The notes: generated by a model from the sequence alone, not told the origin. A stretch of DNA of 64,000 nucleotides from Paenalcaligenes sp052103955 (GCA_052103955.1 JBQELO010000017.1:17286-81285), one strand, 5' to 3'; numbered from the stretch's first letter, positions 34,162 through 43,570 are shown. Numbers and translations are program-made.

Positions 34162-34262
34162 TATTTCAAGATATGAAATAACATTTTTGTTTATGGAAAA
34201 ATTTATTGTGCAGCGCGACATTTAAATTTCACCATGTGAAAACAAATAACCACGATATGAAA
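34162..34262. promoter_or_regulatory. Phased TTTCA-N5-TGAAA repeats upstream of aceA
   Basis: Two inverted repeats share one form: TTTCA-AGATA-TGAAA (core 34164-34178, extended to TATTTCA...TGAAATA at 34162-34180) and TTTCA-CCATG-TGAAA (34227-34241). Their centres are 63 bases apart, six helical turns. A third degenerate copy with only the right half (ATATGAAA, 34255-34262) is centred a further 21 bases away, two turns. Equal form and same-face spacing suggest cooperative binding or looping by one regulator. The rest of this gap, 34029-34398, is AT-rich and has no coding frame. Confidence 0.6.
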
Positions 34263-34297
34263 AATGAACCTTTTTGTACCGAAAAATAATAGAAAAT

Positions 34298-34349
34298 AAA
34301 AAAACACCTTAGAAATTGGCGTTATCCCAATTTTTAAGGTGTTTTTTTA
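34298..34349 (-). terminator. Intrinsic terminator of the MFS gene
   Basis: A long hairpin: AAAAAAACACCTT and AAATTGG pair with CCAATTT and AAGGTGTTTTTTT, with a small internal mismatch. On the minus strand it ends in seven T residues. It lies 50 bases past the stop of the minus-strand MFS gene. Confidence 0.88.
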
Positions 34350-34398
34350 CTACAACTCTATCGCTGCCTCTATATAGAGAGCCCCTTCCTACACAGCA

Positions 34399-35652
34399 CT
34401 ATTTCTTTTCGGCCGCTTTTGCAATCCACACGGCCATGGATGCAGAGATACAAAAAGCCAGAGCGGCCCCAAACCACGGACCACGATTCAGGCCAGCATC
34501 TAACATGGCACCGAACATCAACGGCGCTAACGACGAGCCCACATCCATACCTGAATACACTAGCCCGTACACTGTACCAGTCGCCCCTTTGGGGGTAACA
34601 CGCCTAATCAACATATCGCGAGATGGTGCAGCCACACCGGAGAAAAACCCAGCTACGCCAACCATGACCACGGCCACAGATGGACTCAACCAACCCGTAC
34701 CTAAAAACACCAGCATCAAGCCCGCAAAACACAAAGACATAAACACTGTGCGTTCACTACGAGCATCTGCCCCCACCAGAAAACCTCCCGCCAACATCCC
34801 TACTGCAGCCGTCACCATATAAGCAGATAAGGCCGTACCCGCCACAAGAGGATCTATATGATAGACACTACCCAACATTGGGATGGTGTAGTTCTGCACG
34901 GACGACAGTGCCATAGAGGAGAACGCAAAAAACAAAAACGCTCCCCACAATGCAGGCTGCTTACAAAGCTTTTTCAGCGTTTGCAATGCGCTTTCGCTGG
35001 CTAATGATGTTGCGACTGTTTCCGCAGAAACTTGGCTTACTTCTTTGGCATGTTGCCCTGCCAACAGATTTCTACCCAGAAACGCGGCACACCACACCAC
35101 CGCTACCAACCCTGCAGCTGAAAAGGCAGCAGCCCTCCAGCCGTGATCAGAAGCAATAGCCGACACAAATAAAGGCGTTAATGCCCAACCCAAATTACCA
35201 GTCAATCCGTGCACACTAAACGCATGCCCTAAGCGTCTGGCACTCACGCGATGATTGATAATGGAATAGTCTACGGGATGAAAAATCGAGTTGCCTGCAC
35301 CACCAATGGCCGCTGCTACCCACAACATCCAATAGCTGGTGGCAAAACCAATGATAATGCCCGACACCACAAACCCACCCAAGCCAAACAGCAAAACGGG
35401 AATGGGCCCAATGCGATCCACTATAAAACCAGAGCTGGCCTGCCCTAAACACGACACCAGAAAAAACGTAGTGGCTAACGCGCCCAGCTCAACATAATCG
35501 AAACCGAACTCGCGTGCTAGAAACACATAAAGTGTGGGCAACAACAACTGAAAAAAGTGCGAACTAGCGTGCACCACACCGATCAGACTGATAATGCTCC
35601 AGTCTTGTTTACCGTTAACGGTGTCTTCTGCGGTTAACTCTGATGCAGCCAT
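34399..35652 (-). CDS. MFS transporter, Fsr-like
   Basis: A 417-residue inner-membrane protein with about 12 helices. The first helix region (GVVHASSHFFQLLLPTLYVFLAREFGFDY) and the motif SSGFIVDRIGPIPVLLFG resemble the fosmidomycin-resistance (Fsr) branch of the major facilitator superfamily, which contains drug and metabolite exporters. Substrate unknown. It follows pgsA by 4 bases on the same strand, so it may be read from the pgsA transcript. Confidence 0.8.
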   Translation of the reverse strand: MAASELTAEDTVNGKQDWSIISLIGVVHASSHFFQLLLPTLYVFLAREFGFDYVELGALATTFFLVSCLGQASSGFIVDRIGPIPVLLFGLGGFVVSGIIIGFATSYWMLWVAAAIGGAGNSIFHPVDYSIINHRVSARRLGHAFSVHGLTGNLGWALTPLFVSAIASDHGWRAAAFSAAGLVAVVWCAAFLGRNLLAGQHAKEVSQVSAETVATSLASESALQTLKKLCKQPALWGAFLFFAFSSMALSSVQNYTIPMLGSVYHIDPLVAGTALSAYMVTAAVGMLAGGFLVGADARSERTVFMSLCFAGLMLVFLGTGWLSPSVAVVMVGVAGFFSGVAAPSRDMLIRRVTPKGATGTVYGLVYSGMDVGSSLAPLMFGAMLDAGLNRGPWFGAALAFCISASMAVWIAKAAEKK

Positions 35653-35656
35653 AGTC

Positions 35657-36232
35657 TTAACTCTTACGGGCGATTTCTGGCCAGGCTTTTTTCAAGTAGT
35701 AGCACATGGACCACACGGTCAGAATGGCCGCAATAATAATCAATACCTGCCCAATCGTACCCACTGGTATGCCCTCGTAAGACTCCCAGTACAACAAGCA
35801 GGGGATCGCTAACATTTGGGCTGCTGTTTTAAATTTACCCAGCCAATTTACTGCCACGCTGCTGCTCGCCCCCATTTGCGCCATCCATTCGCGCAAGGCC
35901 GAAATAGCAATCTCACGGCCAATAATAATGAAGGCAATCACAAAACCCACACGCCCAAGGTCTACCAATACCAATAGCGCCGCCGACACCATTAATTTAT
36001 CGGCAACGGGGTCTAAGAATGCCCCGAAGGCAGAGGTTTGATTCCAACGTCGCGCCAACCAACCATCAAACCAGTCGGTGATGGCCGCCACAATAAAGGC
36101 GCCACAGGCCAACACATCCCGTGAATGTATGTTCATCCAGCTTTCTGGCAAGAAAAACAGCGCCAGCACCAGCGGGATCATTAGGATTCTCAACCAGGTC
36201 AGGGCCATGGGAAAAGTAAGAGGCATCATCAT
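35657..36232 (-). CDS. pgsA: CDP-diacylglycerol-glycerol-3-phosphate 3-phosphatidyltransferase
   Basis: A 191-residue membrane enzyme that makes phosphatidylglycerophosphate, the first committed step to phosphatidylglycerol and cardiolipin. The CDP-alcohol phosphotransferase signature DG-x2-AR-x8-G-x3-D-x3-D is visible in WFDGWLARRWNQTSAFGAFLDPVADKL. Length is typical (182 in E. coli). Three ATG codons in a row (36224-36232) leave the exact start uncertain by two residues. It lies 25 bases after uvrC, an order shared with many proteobacteria. Confidence 0.95.
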   Translation of the reverse strand: MMMPLTFPMALTWLRILMIPLVLALFFLPESWMNIHSRDVLACGAFIVAAITDWFDGWLARRWNQTSAFGAFLDPVADKLMVSAALLVLVDLGRVGFVIAFIIIGREIAISALREWMAQMGASSSVAVNWLGKFKTAAQMLAIPCLLYWESYEGIPVGTIGQVLIIIAAILTVWSMCYYLKKAWPEIARKS

Positions 36233-36257
36233 GTGGCTAACTCGGTATTACAAAACA

Positions 36258-38081
36258 TCAACGTAATGCATAGTAGATACGCTCAGCTAATGCAGCAGAT
36301 ATCCCTTCAACAGACGCTAGGTCATCTATGCTCGCATTTACTACGCCTGTAAACCCACCAAAGCGTGCTAACAAGCGTTGCCGGCGTTTTGCTCCTACGC
36401 CTTCTATATCTTCTAATCGTGACACATTCCTAGATTTTGCGCGACGTGCCCGCATGCCGGTTATGGCAAATCTATGGGCTTCATCACGCGCTTCAGCCAC
36501 TAACATCAATGCTGGCGAAGCTACTCCTAAGCGTAACTCAGGTCGGCCATCGGCAAAAATCAGGGTTTCCAGACCCACTTTACGCCCCTCGCCTTTGGCC
36601 ACCCCTACCAAGACATTAGTATCTAAGCCAAGTTCGTTAAATACTTGTTTTGCCATGGATATCTGGCCTTTACCGCCATCTACCAAGACTATATCTGGTA
36701 AGGTTGCCTGACCTTCTGCTACACGTTCATAACGTCTAAATAGCACTTGGCGCATAGCGGCATAATCATCACCGGGCGTAATACCCGCAATGTTGTAACG
36801 CCTATACAAAGTAGGCTGCATATCATGATGCCTATACACCACACATGAAGCCTGCGTAGCTTCACCTGCCGTATGACTGATATCAAAGCACTCTATAGTC
36901 AGCGCTTCTAGCGCCTCATCATCGACCTCTAAACCCAGCACTGTCGCTAAGTCTAGCGTACGTGCTGCTTTGGTCATGGATTCATTCAGCTTACGGGCTA
37001 GGGCCAACTCACCATTTTTAAGGGCTTGTTCCAACCATGCTTTACGTACCCCTTGGGGACGAATAAGCAGCCTAGCCTCTTTACCCGTTTGCTCTTTCAG
37101 CATATCCAAAATAGCCGTGTCTTCTAACTTATGTGACACCACCAGTACCGGCGGTAAAGGACACTCTATATAGTGCTGGCTAATAAATGCCGCCAATACA
37201 TCCTCAGGCGTATCATCTTGCACCTGTGTAGGAAAAAACGCCCTATCACCCAAGTGGCGACCACCTCGCACCATCGCCAGGTTCACGCACACCTTACCCT
37301 CTTCACTGATGACGGCAATCACATCAAGGTCATCGGTGCCAGCGTGCTCCATGGTCTGCTGCTGCAGCACCGTAGACAATGCGCGCATCTGATCACGCAG
37401 CATAGCAGCCTGCTCGAAGTCCAACTCTTCTGAGGCCACTTGCATGCGTTGCTCTATTTCTTGCAGCACCTCATTGGCTTTTCCAGACAGAAAACGCACC
37501 GCACGTTGCACGTCGGCTTGGTAATCTTCTACTGAAATACTGCCTACACAGGGCGCAGAACAACGCTGAATCTGATGTAGCAAACAGGGACGTGAACGAT
37601 GTGCATACACGCCATCCTCACAGGTGCGCAATTGGAACACCCGCTGCAATATTTGGATGGTTTCGCGTACTGCCCACGCATTAGGATAGGGCCCAAAAAA
37701 CTGCCCACCCACATTGGTGTTACCGCGGTAGTAGGCTATGCGTGGCGAATCGTGTGCGCTTAGCTGCACATACGGGTACGACTTATCGTCCCTGAATAAA
37801 ATGTTATAGCGTGGCCGCAGCCGCTTAATGAGATTATTTTCCAGCAATAATGCTTCCGCTTCGCTGGGAGTAATCGTCACTTCAATGCGAGCAATGCGCG
37901 CCACCATATGTGCAATGCGCGGGCTGGCCAAATTTTTCTGAAAATACGAATTCACGCGTTTTTTCAGATCTTTGGCTTTACCCACGTAAAGCACGGTACC
38001 TTCTTCATCCAGATGCCTATACACACCTGGTAAGTTAGGCAGCTCAGTTAGAAACGATTTGAGATTGAAGCTCTCTGGCAT
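36258..38081 (-). CDS. uvrC: UvrABC excinuclease subunit C
   Basis: A 607-residue nuclease that makes both incisions around bulky DNA lesions. The N-terminal GIY-YIG domain reads LPGVYRHLDEEGTVLYVGKAKDLKKRVNSYF. A UvrB-interacting UVR coiled coil lies near residues 195-235, then the RNase H-like nuclease domain (ECFDISH, VVYRHHDMQPTLYRRYNI, LVDGGKGQ), and a C-terminal helix-hairpin-helix pair (IEGVGAKRRQRLLARFGG). The ATG at 38079-38081 matches the usual MPESF start; an ATG ten codons upstream is possible. The start lies inside the last 38 bases of nagZ, so the two are coupled. Confidence 0.96.
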   Translation of the reverse strand: MPESFNLKSFLTELPNLPGVYRHLDEEGTVLYVGKAKDLKKRVNSYFQKNLASPRIAHMVARIARIEVTITPSEAEALLLENNLIKRLRPRYNILFRDDKSYPYVQLSAHDSPRIAYYRGNTNVGGQFFGPYPNAWAVRETIQILQRVFQLRTCEDGVYAHRSRPCLLHQIQRCSAPCVGSISVEDYQADVQRAVRFLSGKANEVLQEIEQRMQVASEELDFEQAAMLRDQMRALSTVLQQQTMEHAGTDDLDVIAVISEEGKVCVNLAMVRGGRHLGDRAFFPTQVQDDTPEDVLAAFISQHYIECPLPPVLVVSHKLEDTAILDMLKEQTGKEARLLIRPQGVRKAWLEQALKNGELALARKLNESMTKAARTLDLATVLGLEVDDEALEALTIECFDISHTAGEATQASCVVYRHHDMQPTLYRRYNIAGITPGDDYAAMRQVLFRRYERVAEGQATLPDIVLVDGGKGQISMAKQVFNELGLDTNVLVGVAKGEGRKVGLETLIFADGRPELRLGVASPALMLVAEARDEAHRFAITGMRARRAKSRNVSRLEDIEGVGAKRRQRLLARFGGFTGVVNASIDDLASVEGISAALAERIYYALR

Positions 38082-39126
38082 GCTGGTAGTATTCGTCAGA
38101 CTGCAAAGCATCCCACGCTAACGCAGGATCCACACAACGCAAACGGCGTATACGCTGCACAGACTCAGGATCAGACGTGTGCTGCAAACGCTGCAACAGT
38201 TCGTCTGCCAAGTCTGGCCTGTTGCAGACCAAGACCATGTCGCAACCTGCACCCAGTGCGGCCTCAGCACGTGCCAAGATATCACCGGCCACTGTTGCCC
38301 CTTCCATGGTGAGGTCATCCGAGAAGATAACGCCCTCATACCCCAACGCTTTACGCAGTACACGCTGCAACCAGTATCTAGAAAAACCAGCAGGTTGATC
38401 ATCTACTTTAGGGTAGATAACATGCGCAGGCATCACGCTATCCAGCACCATAGAACCTAACCAGCCGTACGGGGCTGCATCATCATTCAAAATTTGTTCT
38501 AGGTCGCGCTCATCAACGGGAATTTCGTGATGCGAGTCAGCCTCTACCGCACCATGCCCTGGAAAGTGCTTACCACAGCTCGCCATACCGGCACGATGCA
38601 AACCTTGCACCAAGCCCGTTGCCAACATCGCTACTGCCTTAGGGTCTCGGTGAAAAGCACGATTACCAATTACCCCACTTACACCCCAATCTAAATCCAG
38701 CACCGGAGTGAAGCTCATGTCTACACCACATGCGCGCAATTCGGCAGCCAACACATAACCTACTGCAGCAGCCATTTCTGCCGCTTGCTTAGCATCTTTT
38801 TCCCACAAAGTACCTAAGTGGCGCATTGCGGGCAACGCGGTAAAGCCATCAGTTTTGAAGCGCTGTACACGGCCACCCTCGTGGTCCACCGCAATCAGCA
38901 GTGGCTCGTCTCTGGAAGCATGTATGGCAGCGCACAAAGTGGTTAACTGTTCGCGAGAACTGAAGTTGCGCGCAAATAAAATCACTCCCCCAACGAGAGG
39001 GTGTTGTAACCGCAGGCGTTCGGCTTCGGTTAACTCCGTACCCGCTACATCCACCATTACTGGACCGGGTAACAACACTGAACTCTGCTCACTTTGCTTC
39101 ATGTTGATGTTTCCACTTTTAGTCAT
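38044..39126 (-). CDS. nagZ: Beta-N-acetylhexosaminidase NagZ
   Basis: A 360-residue cytosolic glycoside hydrolase family 3 enzyme that removes N-acetylglucosamine from recycled muropeptides. Family motifs are GGVILFARNF, VDHEGGRVQRF, the catalytic His/Asp loop KHFPGHGAVEADSHHEIP and the nucleophile segment VIFSDDLTMEGA. Length is close to E. coli NagZ (341). Its ATG shares one base with the acpS stop (TAATG). A second in-frame ATG at 39102 is possible. Confidence 0.96.
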   Translation of the reverse strand: MTKSGNINMKQSEQSSVLLPGPVMVDVAGTELTEAERLRLQHPLVGGVILFARNFSSREQLTTLCAAIHASRDEPLLIAVDHEGGRVQRFKTDGFTALPAMRHLGTLWEKDAKQAAEMAAAVGYVLAAELRACGVDMSFTPVLDLDWGVSGVIGNRAFHRDPKAVAMLATGLVQGLHRAGMASCGKHFPGHGAVEADSHHEIPVDERDLEQILNDDAAPYGWLGSMVLDSVMPAHVIYPKVDDQPAGFSRYWLQRVLRKALGYEGVIFSDDLTMEGATVAGDILARAEAALGAGCDMVLVCNRPDLADELLQRLQHTSDPESVQRIRRLRCVDPALAWDALQSDEYYQHARELQSQIVSN

Positions 39127-39527
39127 TAGGTCTGACTTTCTACAATCACAAATGCCATCACCAAATCAGACTCATCTGTCAGACTGACATGTGCAGCACC
39201 AAAACGTTGGTTATACCAGTGTGTCAGCGGTTCTGCCAGCACTACTGTAGGTTTACCGCTGGGCGCATTAAGCACTTGCATACGCGACCAGGCCATGGGC
39301 ATACGCATACCCAAACCCACCGCCTTAGAAAATGCCTCTTTGGCAGCAAAACGAGTGGCTAAGTAGCGCATACCACGCCGTGGATCACGATCAACACGAC
39401 GTGCAAACACCACCTGCTCTTCTGGCCCCAATATGCGTTGCACAAAACGTTCAGGCCGTCGTTCATACGCGGCCTGAATGCGTGACACATACGTAATATC
39501 AGTACCTATGCCCGCAATGCTACTCAT
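39126..39527 (-). CDS. acpS: Holo-acyl-carrier-protein synthase
   Basis: A 133-residue phosphopantetheinyl transferase that activates acyl carrier protein. The motifs GIGTDITYVSRI and RYLATRFAAKEAFSKAVGLG carry the magnesium-binding Asp and Glu. The ATG at 39525-39527 is preceded by AGGGAG at good spacing; a longer frame from 39545 is less likely. pdxJ, the frequent upstream partner, is absent; orn lies 28 bases upstream instead. Confidence 0.95.
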   Translation of the reverse strand: MSSIAGIGTDITYVSRIQAAYERRPERFVQRILGPEEQVVFARRVDRDPRRGMRYLATRFAAKEAFSKAVGLGMRMPMAWSRMQVLNAPSGKPTVVLAEPLTHWYNQRFGAAHVSLTDESDLVMAFVIVESQT

Positions 39528-39555
39528 GTAATGCTCCCTATTCATACACGTAGGC

Positions 39556-40104
39556 TTAGTCCACTTTCAGGAAGTGCTCACGGTAATGCTTCAGTTCATC
39601 AATAGACTCATAAATATCAGCCAAGGCTTCGTGGCGGCTATGTTTTACAAAGCTGCTCACTACTTCAGGCTTCCAACGACGCGCCAACTCTTTTAATGTG
39701 CTGACATCCAAATTGCGGTAGTGGAAATACTGTTCTAGACGAGGCATGTATTTGTACATGAAACGTCGGTCTTGGCTGATGGTGTTCCCACACAAAGGAG
39801 AAACGCCTTCGGGTACATGTTTTTTCAAGAAAACCAGTAGCTCATCTTCGGCTTGTGCTTCAGTGGTTGTGGAGGCTTTAACTTTATCAATCAACCCACT
39901 ACGACCATGTGTACCTTTGTTCCAGTTATCCATCGCATCTAACAATTCATTACTTTGATGGATGACGATCACCGGACCTTCTGCCACAATGCTTAAATCA
40001 GCTTCAGTCACTACGACTGCGACTTCGATAATTCGTTCTTTTTCTGGGTCTAGTCCGGTCATTTCCATGTCAAGCCAGACCAAACGTTGAGTAGTAACCG
40101 CCAT
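39556..40104 (-). CDS. orn: Oligoribonuclease
   Basis: A 182-residue DEDDh 3'-5' exoribonuclease that clears 2-5 nucleotide RNA fragments and pGpG. The first motif is LVWLDMEMTGLDPEKERIIEVAVVVT, followed by GNTISQDRRFMYKYMP and HEALADIYESIDELKHYR. Length matches E. coli Orn (181). It diverges from the M48 protease gene across 47 bases. Confidence 0.97.
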   Translation of the reverse strand: MAVTTQRLVWLDMEMTGLDPEKERIIEVAVVVTEADLSIVAEGPVIVIHQSNELLDAMDNWNKGTHGRSGLIDKVKASTTTEAQAEDELLVFLKKHVPEGVSPLCGNTISQDRRFMYKYMPRLEQYFHYRNLDVSTLKELARRWKPEVVSSFVKHSRHEALADIYESIDELKHYREHFLKVD

Positions 40105-40151
40105 ATAATCTTCCTTTAAAAACCCTATTTTCGCACACCTACCAGCACTAC

Positions 40152-41414
40152 ATGTTCACTTACCTTTTCCTAGGCTTTTTTCTGCTGGATCTGTTCACCC
40201 GCTTTTGGTTAGCGCAACGACAGATTCACCACGTGATGCTGCACCGCAGTACTGTACCAGAGGAATTCAGCTCGCGTATTTCTCTACACAGCCACCAGCG
40301 TGCTGCCGACTACACTGTCGCCAAGGTCAAGCTAAACCAATATGAACGCTTGGTAGATGCCGTGGTGCTCATTTGCTTAACCTTACTTGGCGGCTTACAA
40401 CAGCTAGACCTTTTCTGGGCACGACATATTGATCACGAGATTTGGCGACAAATTGCCTTAATCCTTAGTGTGGCAGGATTACTGGGGTTGATTAGCCTAC
40501 CTTTTAATGCCTGGAAAAAATTCCGCCTAGAAGCGCATTTCGGCTTTAACCGCCTTACCCCTGCTTTATTTGTGCGCGATATGCTGGTAGGTACCCTCTT
40601 AAGCATGGTGCTATTAAGCGCATGCGCTGGTGCTATCTTGCTGTTTATGGAAAAAACCGGGGCACAATGGCCCCTATGGGCATGGCTATTCTGGGTGTGC
40701 TTTAACCTGTTTTTGATTTGGGCCTACCCTACGTTTATTGCTCCGCTATTCAACAGCTTTAAACCATTGGAACGTGATAGCCTGCGTGATCGTATTAATG
40801 CATTGGCCGAACGCAGTGGCTTCAAACTCAATGGCTTGTTCGTGATGGATGGCTCTAAGCGCTCTGCTCATGGCAACGCCTACTTTACGGGCTTAGGCAA
40901 TAACAAACGCATCGTGTTTTTCGACACCCTACTCAACAAACTGGATGATGAGGAAATCGAAGCCGTATTGGCGCATGAGTTGGGGCACTTCAAACACCAC
41001 CATATACGTCAACGCCTCATTTTTAGCTTCGTAGGCTCGTTAGTTCTGTTTGTTGTGCTGGGCTGGTTATCGCAAAAAGCATGGTTCTATGTAGACTTGG
41101 GCGTCATCCCGCAACTTGGTCGTGCCAACGATGGCATGGCGCTAGTGCTGTTCTTCTTATGCTTACCGGTATTCACATTCTGGATTACACCGCTGACCAA
41201 TCTATCCTCCAGAAAACATGAGTATCAAGCCGATGCCTTTGCTGCCGCGCAATGCCCACCCGCACACCTGCGCCATGCGTTGCTAAAGCTTTATAACGAT
41301 AATGCCGCAACGCTAACCCCCGACCCCCTACACTCTGCGTTTTACGATACGCACCCAAGCGCCTTAAGTCGCCTCCAACATCTGGAACGTTATGAAACCC
41401 AGCAATCTATCTAG
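40152..41414 (+). CDS. M48 family (Ste24/CAAX protease-like) membrane metalloprotease
   Basis: A 420-residue polytopic membrane protein. The zinc motif HELGH (VLAHELGHFKHHH) sits in the second half, with NAYFTGLGNNKRIVFFDTLL before it and SRKHEYQADAFAA after it supplying the third zinc ligand; SRLQHLE is near the C-terminus. This layout matches Ste24-type CAAX proteases, which in bacteria probably act in membrane-protein quality control. It overlaps rsgA by 23 bases; the orn-M48-rsgA neighbourhood is common in betaproteobacteria. Confidence 0.9.
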   Translation: MFTYLFLGFFLLDLFTRFWLAQRQIHHVMLHRSTVPEEFSSRISLHSHQRAADYTVAKVKLNQYERLVDAVVLICLTLLGGLQQLDLFWARHIDHEIWRQIALILSVAGLLGLISLPFNAWKKFRLEAHFGFNRLTPALFVRDMLVGTLLSMVLLSACAGAILLFMEKTGAQWPLWAWLFWVCFNLFLIWAYPTFIAPLFNSFKPLERDSLRDRINALAERSGFKLNGLFVMDGSKRSAHGNAYFTGLGNNKRIVFFDTLLNKLDDEEIEAVLAHELGHFKHHHIRQRLIFSFVGSLVLFVVLGWLSQKAWFYVDLGVIPQLGRANDGMALVLFFLCLPVFTFWITPLTNLSSRKHEYQADAFAAAQCPPAHLRHALLKLYNDNAATLTPDPLHSAFYDTHPSALSRLQHLERYETQQSI

Positions 41415-42294
41415 TGGTACCGTTATTGCGGCACATGGCCGTCACTATTTTGTAGAAGACCAAAGTGGTGAGGTACGCAAGTGCTATACACGCGGTAAAC
41501 GTAGTGGGATTTGTGTGGGGGATACGGTGGACTTTAGTGTCCAAAGCGCAGAACAAGGCACCATAGAAACCGTGCATCCACGGCGCAACCTACTCTATAG
41601 ATCAGATGAAGCACGTTCCAAACAGTTTGCAGCCAACATTGATCAGTTATTGATTGTGGTGGCCTCTGAGCCCCCCTTCTCGGAAGACTTATGTGGGCGC
41701 GCGCTCGTGGCTGCAGAGTTTGCCGATATAGCACCCATTATTATTCTGAACAAAGCGGATCTACCCAGCGTAGAACAAGCCAGAAAACAGCTTAAACCTT
41801 TGGCTGATCTGGATGTCCCCATCATTGAATTAAGTGCGCTCAATGAAGAGCAAGTAAAAACACTGCTGTACCCCGTGCTAGAGAACAAGTGCACCTTGTT
41901 GTTGGGGCAAAGTGGCATGGGTAAATCTACGCTGCTAAACACCTTGATTCCAGAAGCCAAAGCCCATACCCAAACCCACTCGGAAGCGTTGGGCACTGGC
42001 CGACACACCACCACCAGCACACGGCTTTATCATATTCCCGGTATTACAGGCGATCTGATTGACTCACCCGGATTTCAAACCTTTGGGTTAGCCCACGTGG
42101 AACCGTCAGATATTGTGCGAGGTTTTCCCGAATTCATGGAAGAGCTTGCCCACTGCAAATTTTATAATTGCACACACCGCCACGAACCCCACTGCGGTAT
42201 TGTGGATGCCTTAAAAGCAGGGAAAATTCATCCTGAGCGCTATGCGCTGTATGAGCGCTTGCTGGCCGAGTACGAAGCCCAAAGTCGTTACTAA
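41392..42294 (+). CDS. rsgA: Small ribosomal subunit biogenesis GTPase RsgA
   Basis: A 300-residue circularly permuted GTPase acting late in 30S assembly. It has an N-terminal OB fold, then G4 (ILNKADL) before G1 (GQSGMGKSTLLN) and G3 (DSPGFQTFGL), the family's permuted order. The C-terminal zinc site is in CKFYNCTHRHEPHCGI. The start lies within the end of the M48 gene. Confidence 0.96.
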   Translation: MKPSNLSSGTVIAAHGRHYFVEDQSGEVRKCYTRGKRSGICVGDTVDFSVQSAEQGTIETVHPRRNLLYRSDEARSKQFAANIDQLLIVVASEPPFSEDLCGRALVAAEFADIAPIIILNKADLPSVEQARKQLKPLADLDVPIIELSALNEEQVKTLLYPVLENKCTLLLGQSGMGKSTLLNTLIPEAKAHTQTHSEALGTGRHTTTSTRLYHIPGITGDLIDSPGFQTFGLAHVEPSDIVRGFPEFMEELAHCKFYNCTHRHEPHCGIVDALKAGKIHPERYALYERLLAEYEAQSRY

Positions 42295-42296
42295 GG

Positions 42297-43019
42297 TTAG
42301 GCTAAACGTTGGTATGCAGCATGTAGGTAATGGTAGAAATTACGAGCAATCACTGCCGTTGCACCCCAGATAAAATGCTGCTGCCAACGAATAGCAAAAT
42401 ACTGGCGATAATTCACGCCATCTACTTTCACTTGGTGCAAGGTGTGTAGACGAGGGTCTAGCAAGGTAGCCAAAGGCACCTCAAACACCTCGGACACCTC
42501 TGCAGGCGAAGGTACTATTCTATAACCCGGATGAATCATGCCCACGACTGGGCACATCGCAAAACGCGTAGAGCTTAAAAAAATGGGCTGCTGCCCTAAT
42601 GGCTCTAAATAATCAGGTTCTATACCGACTTCTTCATGCGTTTCACGCAAAGCGGCTGCTTGCGCACTGCTGTCTTCTGGGTCTATGCGCCCACCCGGAA
42701 AACTAATTTGCCCTGCATGATGTAGCAACTGTGCCGAACGACGCGTAAACAGCATAGACAAGCCATCCTTGCGCTGTAGCAAACCCAGATACACCGCTGC
42801 GGGTATAGCCGTAGGGGCCGTGGTAAAACTTTCTACAAACTGATCTTGGAAGTAAGGATCTACCTGACCTGATGCCAAGGTTTTAAAGGCCTCACGTATG
42901 AAATCCTCCTGCAAGGCTTCTATTGCCAAGCTAGGTAAGGCATCTACAGCAATCACAGGTTGAGTTTCTGGGTTAAACCAGATGCTCCGTTTAGCTTCTG
43001 TAGGCGAGATTTCAGACAT
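42297..43019 (-). CDS. NUDIX CoA pyrophosphatase-like protein
   Basis: A 240-residue NUDIX hydrolase. The catalytic box is complete: GGRIDPEDSSAQAAALRETHEEVG. The preceding LLFTRRSAQLLHHAGQISFPGG type segment (SMLFTRRSAQLLHHAGQISFPGG) is the CoA-recognition signature of the NudL/NUDT7 group, which splits CoA to 3',5'-ADP and phosphopantetheine. The ATG at 43017-43019 has GAGGG upstream. It follows rplS and its terminator by 67 bases. Confidence 0.88.
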   Translation of the reverse strand: MSEISPTEAKRSIWFNPETQPVIAVDALPSLAIEALQEDFIREAFKTLASGQVDPYFQDQFVESFTTAPTAIPAAVYLGLLQRKDGLSMLFTRRSAQLLHHAGQISFPGGRIDPEDSSAQAAALRETHEEVGIEPDYLEPLGQQPIFLSSTRFAMCPVVGMIHPGYRIVPSPAEVSEVFEVPLATLLDPRLHTLHQVKVDGVNYRQYFAIRWQQHFIWGATAVIARNFYHYLHAAYQRLA

Positions 43020-43035
43020 TAGCACCCTCTAGTTT

Positions 43036-43062
43036 CAAAAAAGGCACCCTAAGGTGCCCTTT
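43036..43062 (-). terminator. Intrinsic terminator of rplS
   Basis: A 6-bp GC-rich core stem (GGCACC / GGTGCC, 4-base loop) flanked by A and T residues; on the minus strand it ends in six T residues. It lies 25 bases past the rplS stop and just before the NUDIX gene. Confidence 0.8.
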
Positions 43063-43086
43063 CTGATGGTATTACAGCTTTTACGC

Positions 43087-43458
43087 TTAAACTGCTTTGC
43101 GTACCAATTTTTCTTTGATACGTGCAGCTTTACCGGAGCGGCTACGCAAGTAGTACAGTTTCGCGCGACGCACAGCACCACGACGTTTAACTTCAATACT
43201 TGCAACCTGTGGGGAGTACAGTTGGAATGTACGTTCCACTGCTTCACCGGAAGAGATTTTACGTACGATGAAAGAAGAGTTCAGACCACGGTTGCGGCGA
43301 CCAATCACCACACCTTCGTAAGCCTGTACACGTTTACGTGTACCTTCAACTACGTTAACGTTCACAACAACGGTGTCACCAGGAGCGAACTCAGGGTGTG
43401 CTTGACCATTTGTCAGGCGTTGGATTTCTTCCTGTTCCAGGATTTCGATAAGATTCAC
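43087..43458 (-). CDS. rplS: 50S ribosomal protein L19
   Basis: A 123-residue ribosomal protein at the 30S-50S interface. Family segments are PEFAPGDTVVVNVNVVEGTRKRVQAYEGVVIGRRNRGLNSSF, GEAVERTFQLYSP and VRRAKLYYLRSRSGKAARIKEK. It starts with GTG (43456-43458), since GGAG stands just before it and the protein then begins with the expected NLIEILEQEEI. It is alone here; its usual partners rpsP, rimM and trmD are not upstream. A TGCTAAAAT extended -10 element (43557-43565) could be its own promoter. Confidence 0.96.
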   Translation of the reverse strand: MNLIEILEQEEIQRLTNGQAHPEFAPGDTVVVNVNVVEGTRKRVQAYEGVVIGRRNRGLNSSFIVRKISSGEAVERTFQLYSPQVASIEVKRRGAVRRAKLYYLRSRSGKAARIKEKLVRKAV

Positions 43459-43570
43459 AATTAGCTCCAAAGCATCTTGACTGGGTATTGTTTGCCATTT
43501 GCAGGACTATTTTTAGTGTTAATAGACCTAATTACCCATCAGAGGATGAACTCGGCATTTTAGCACCCAT

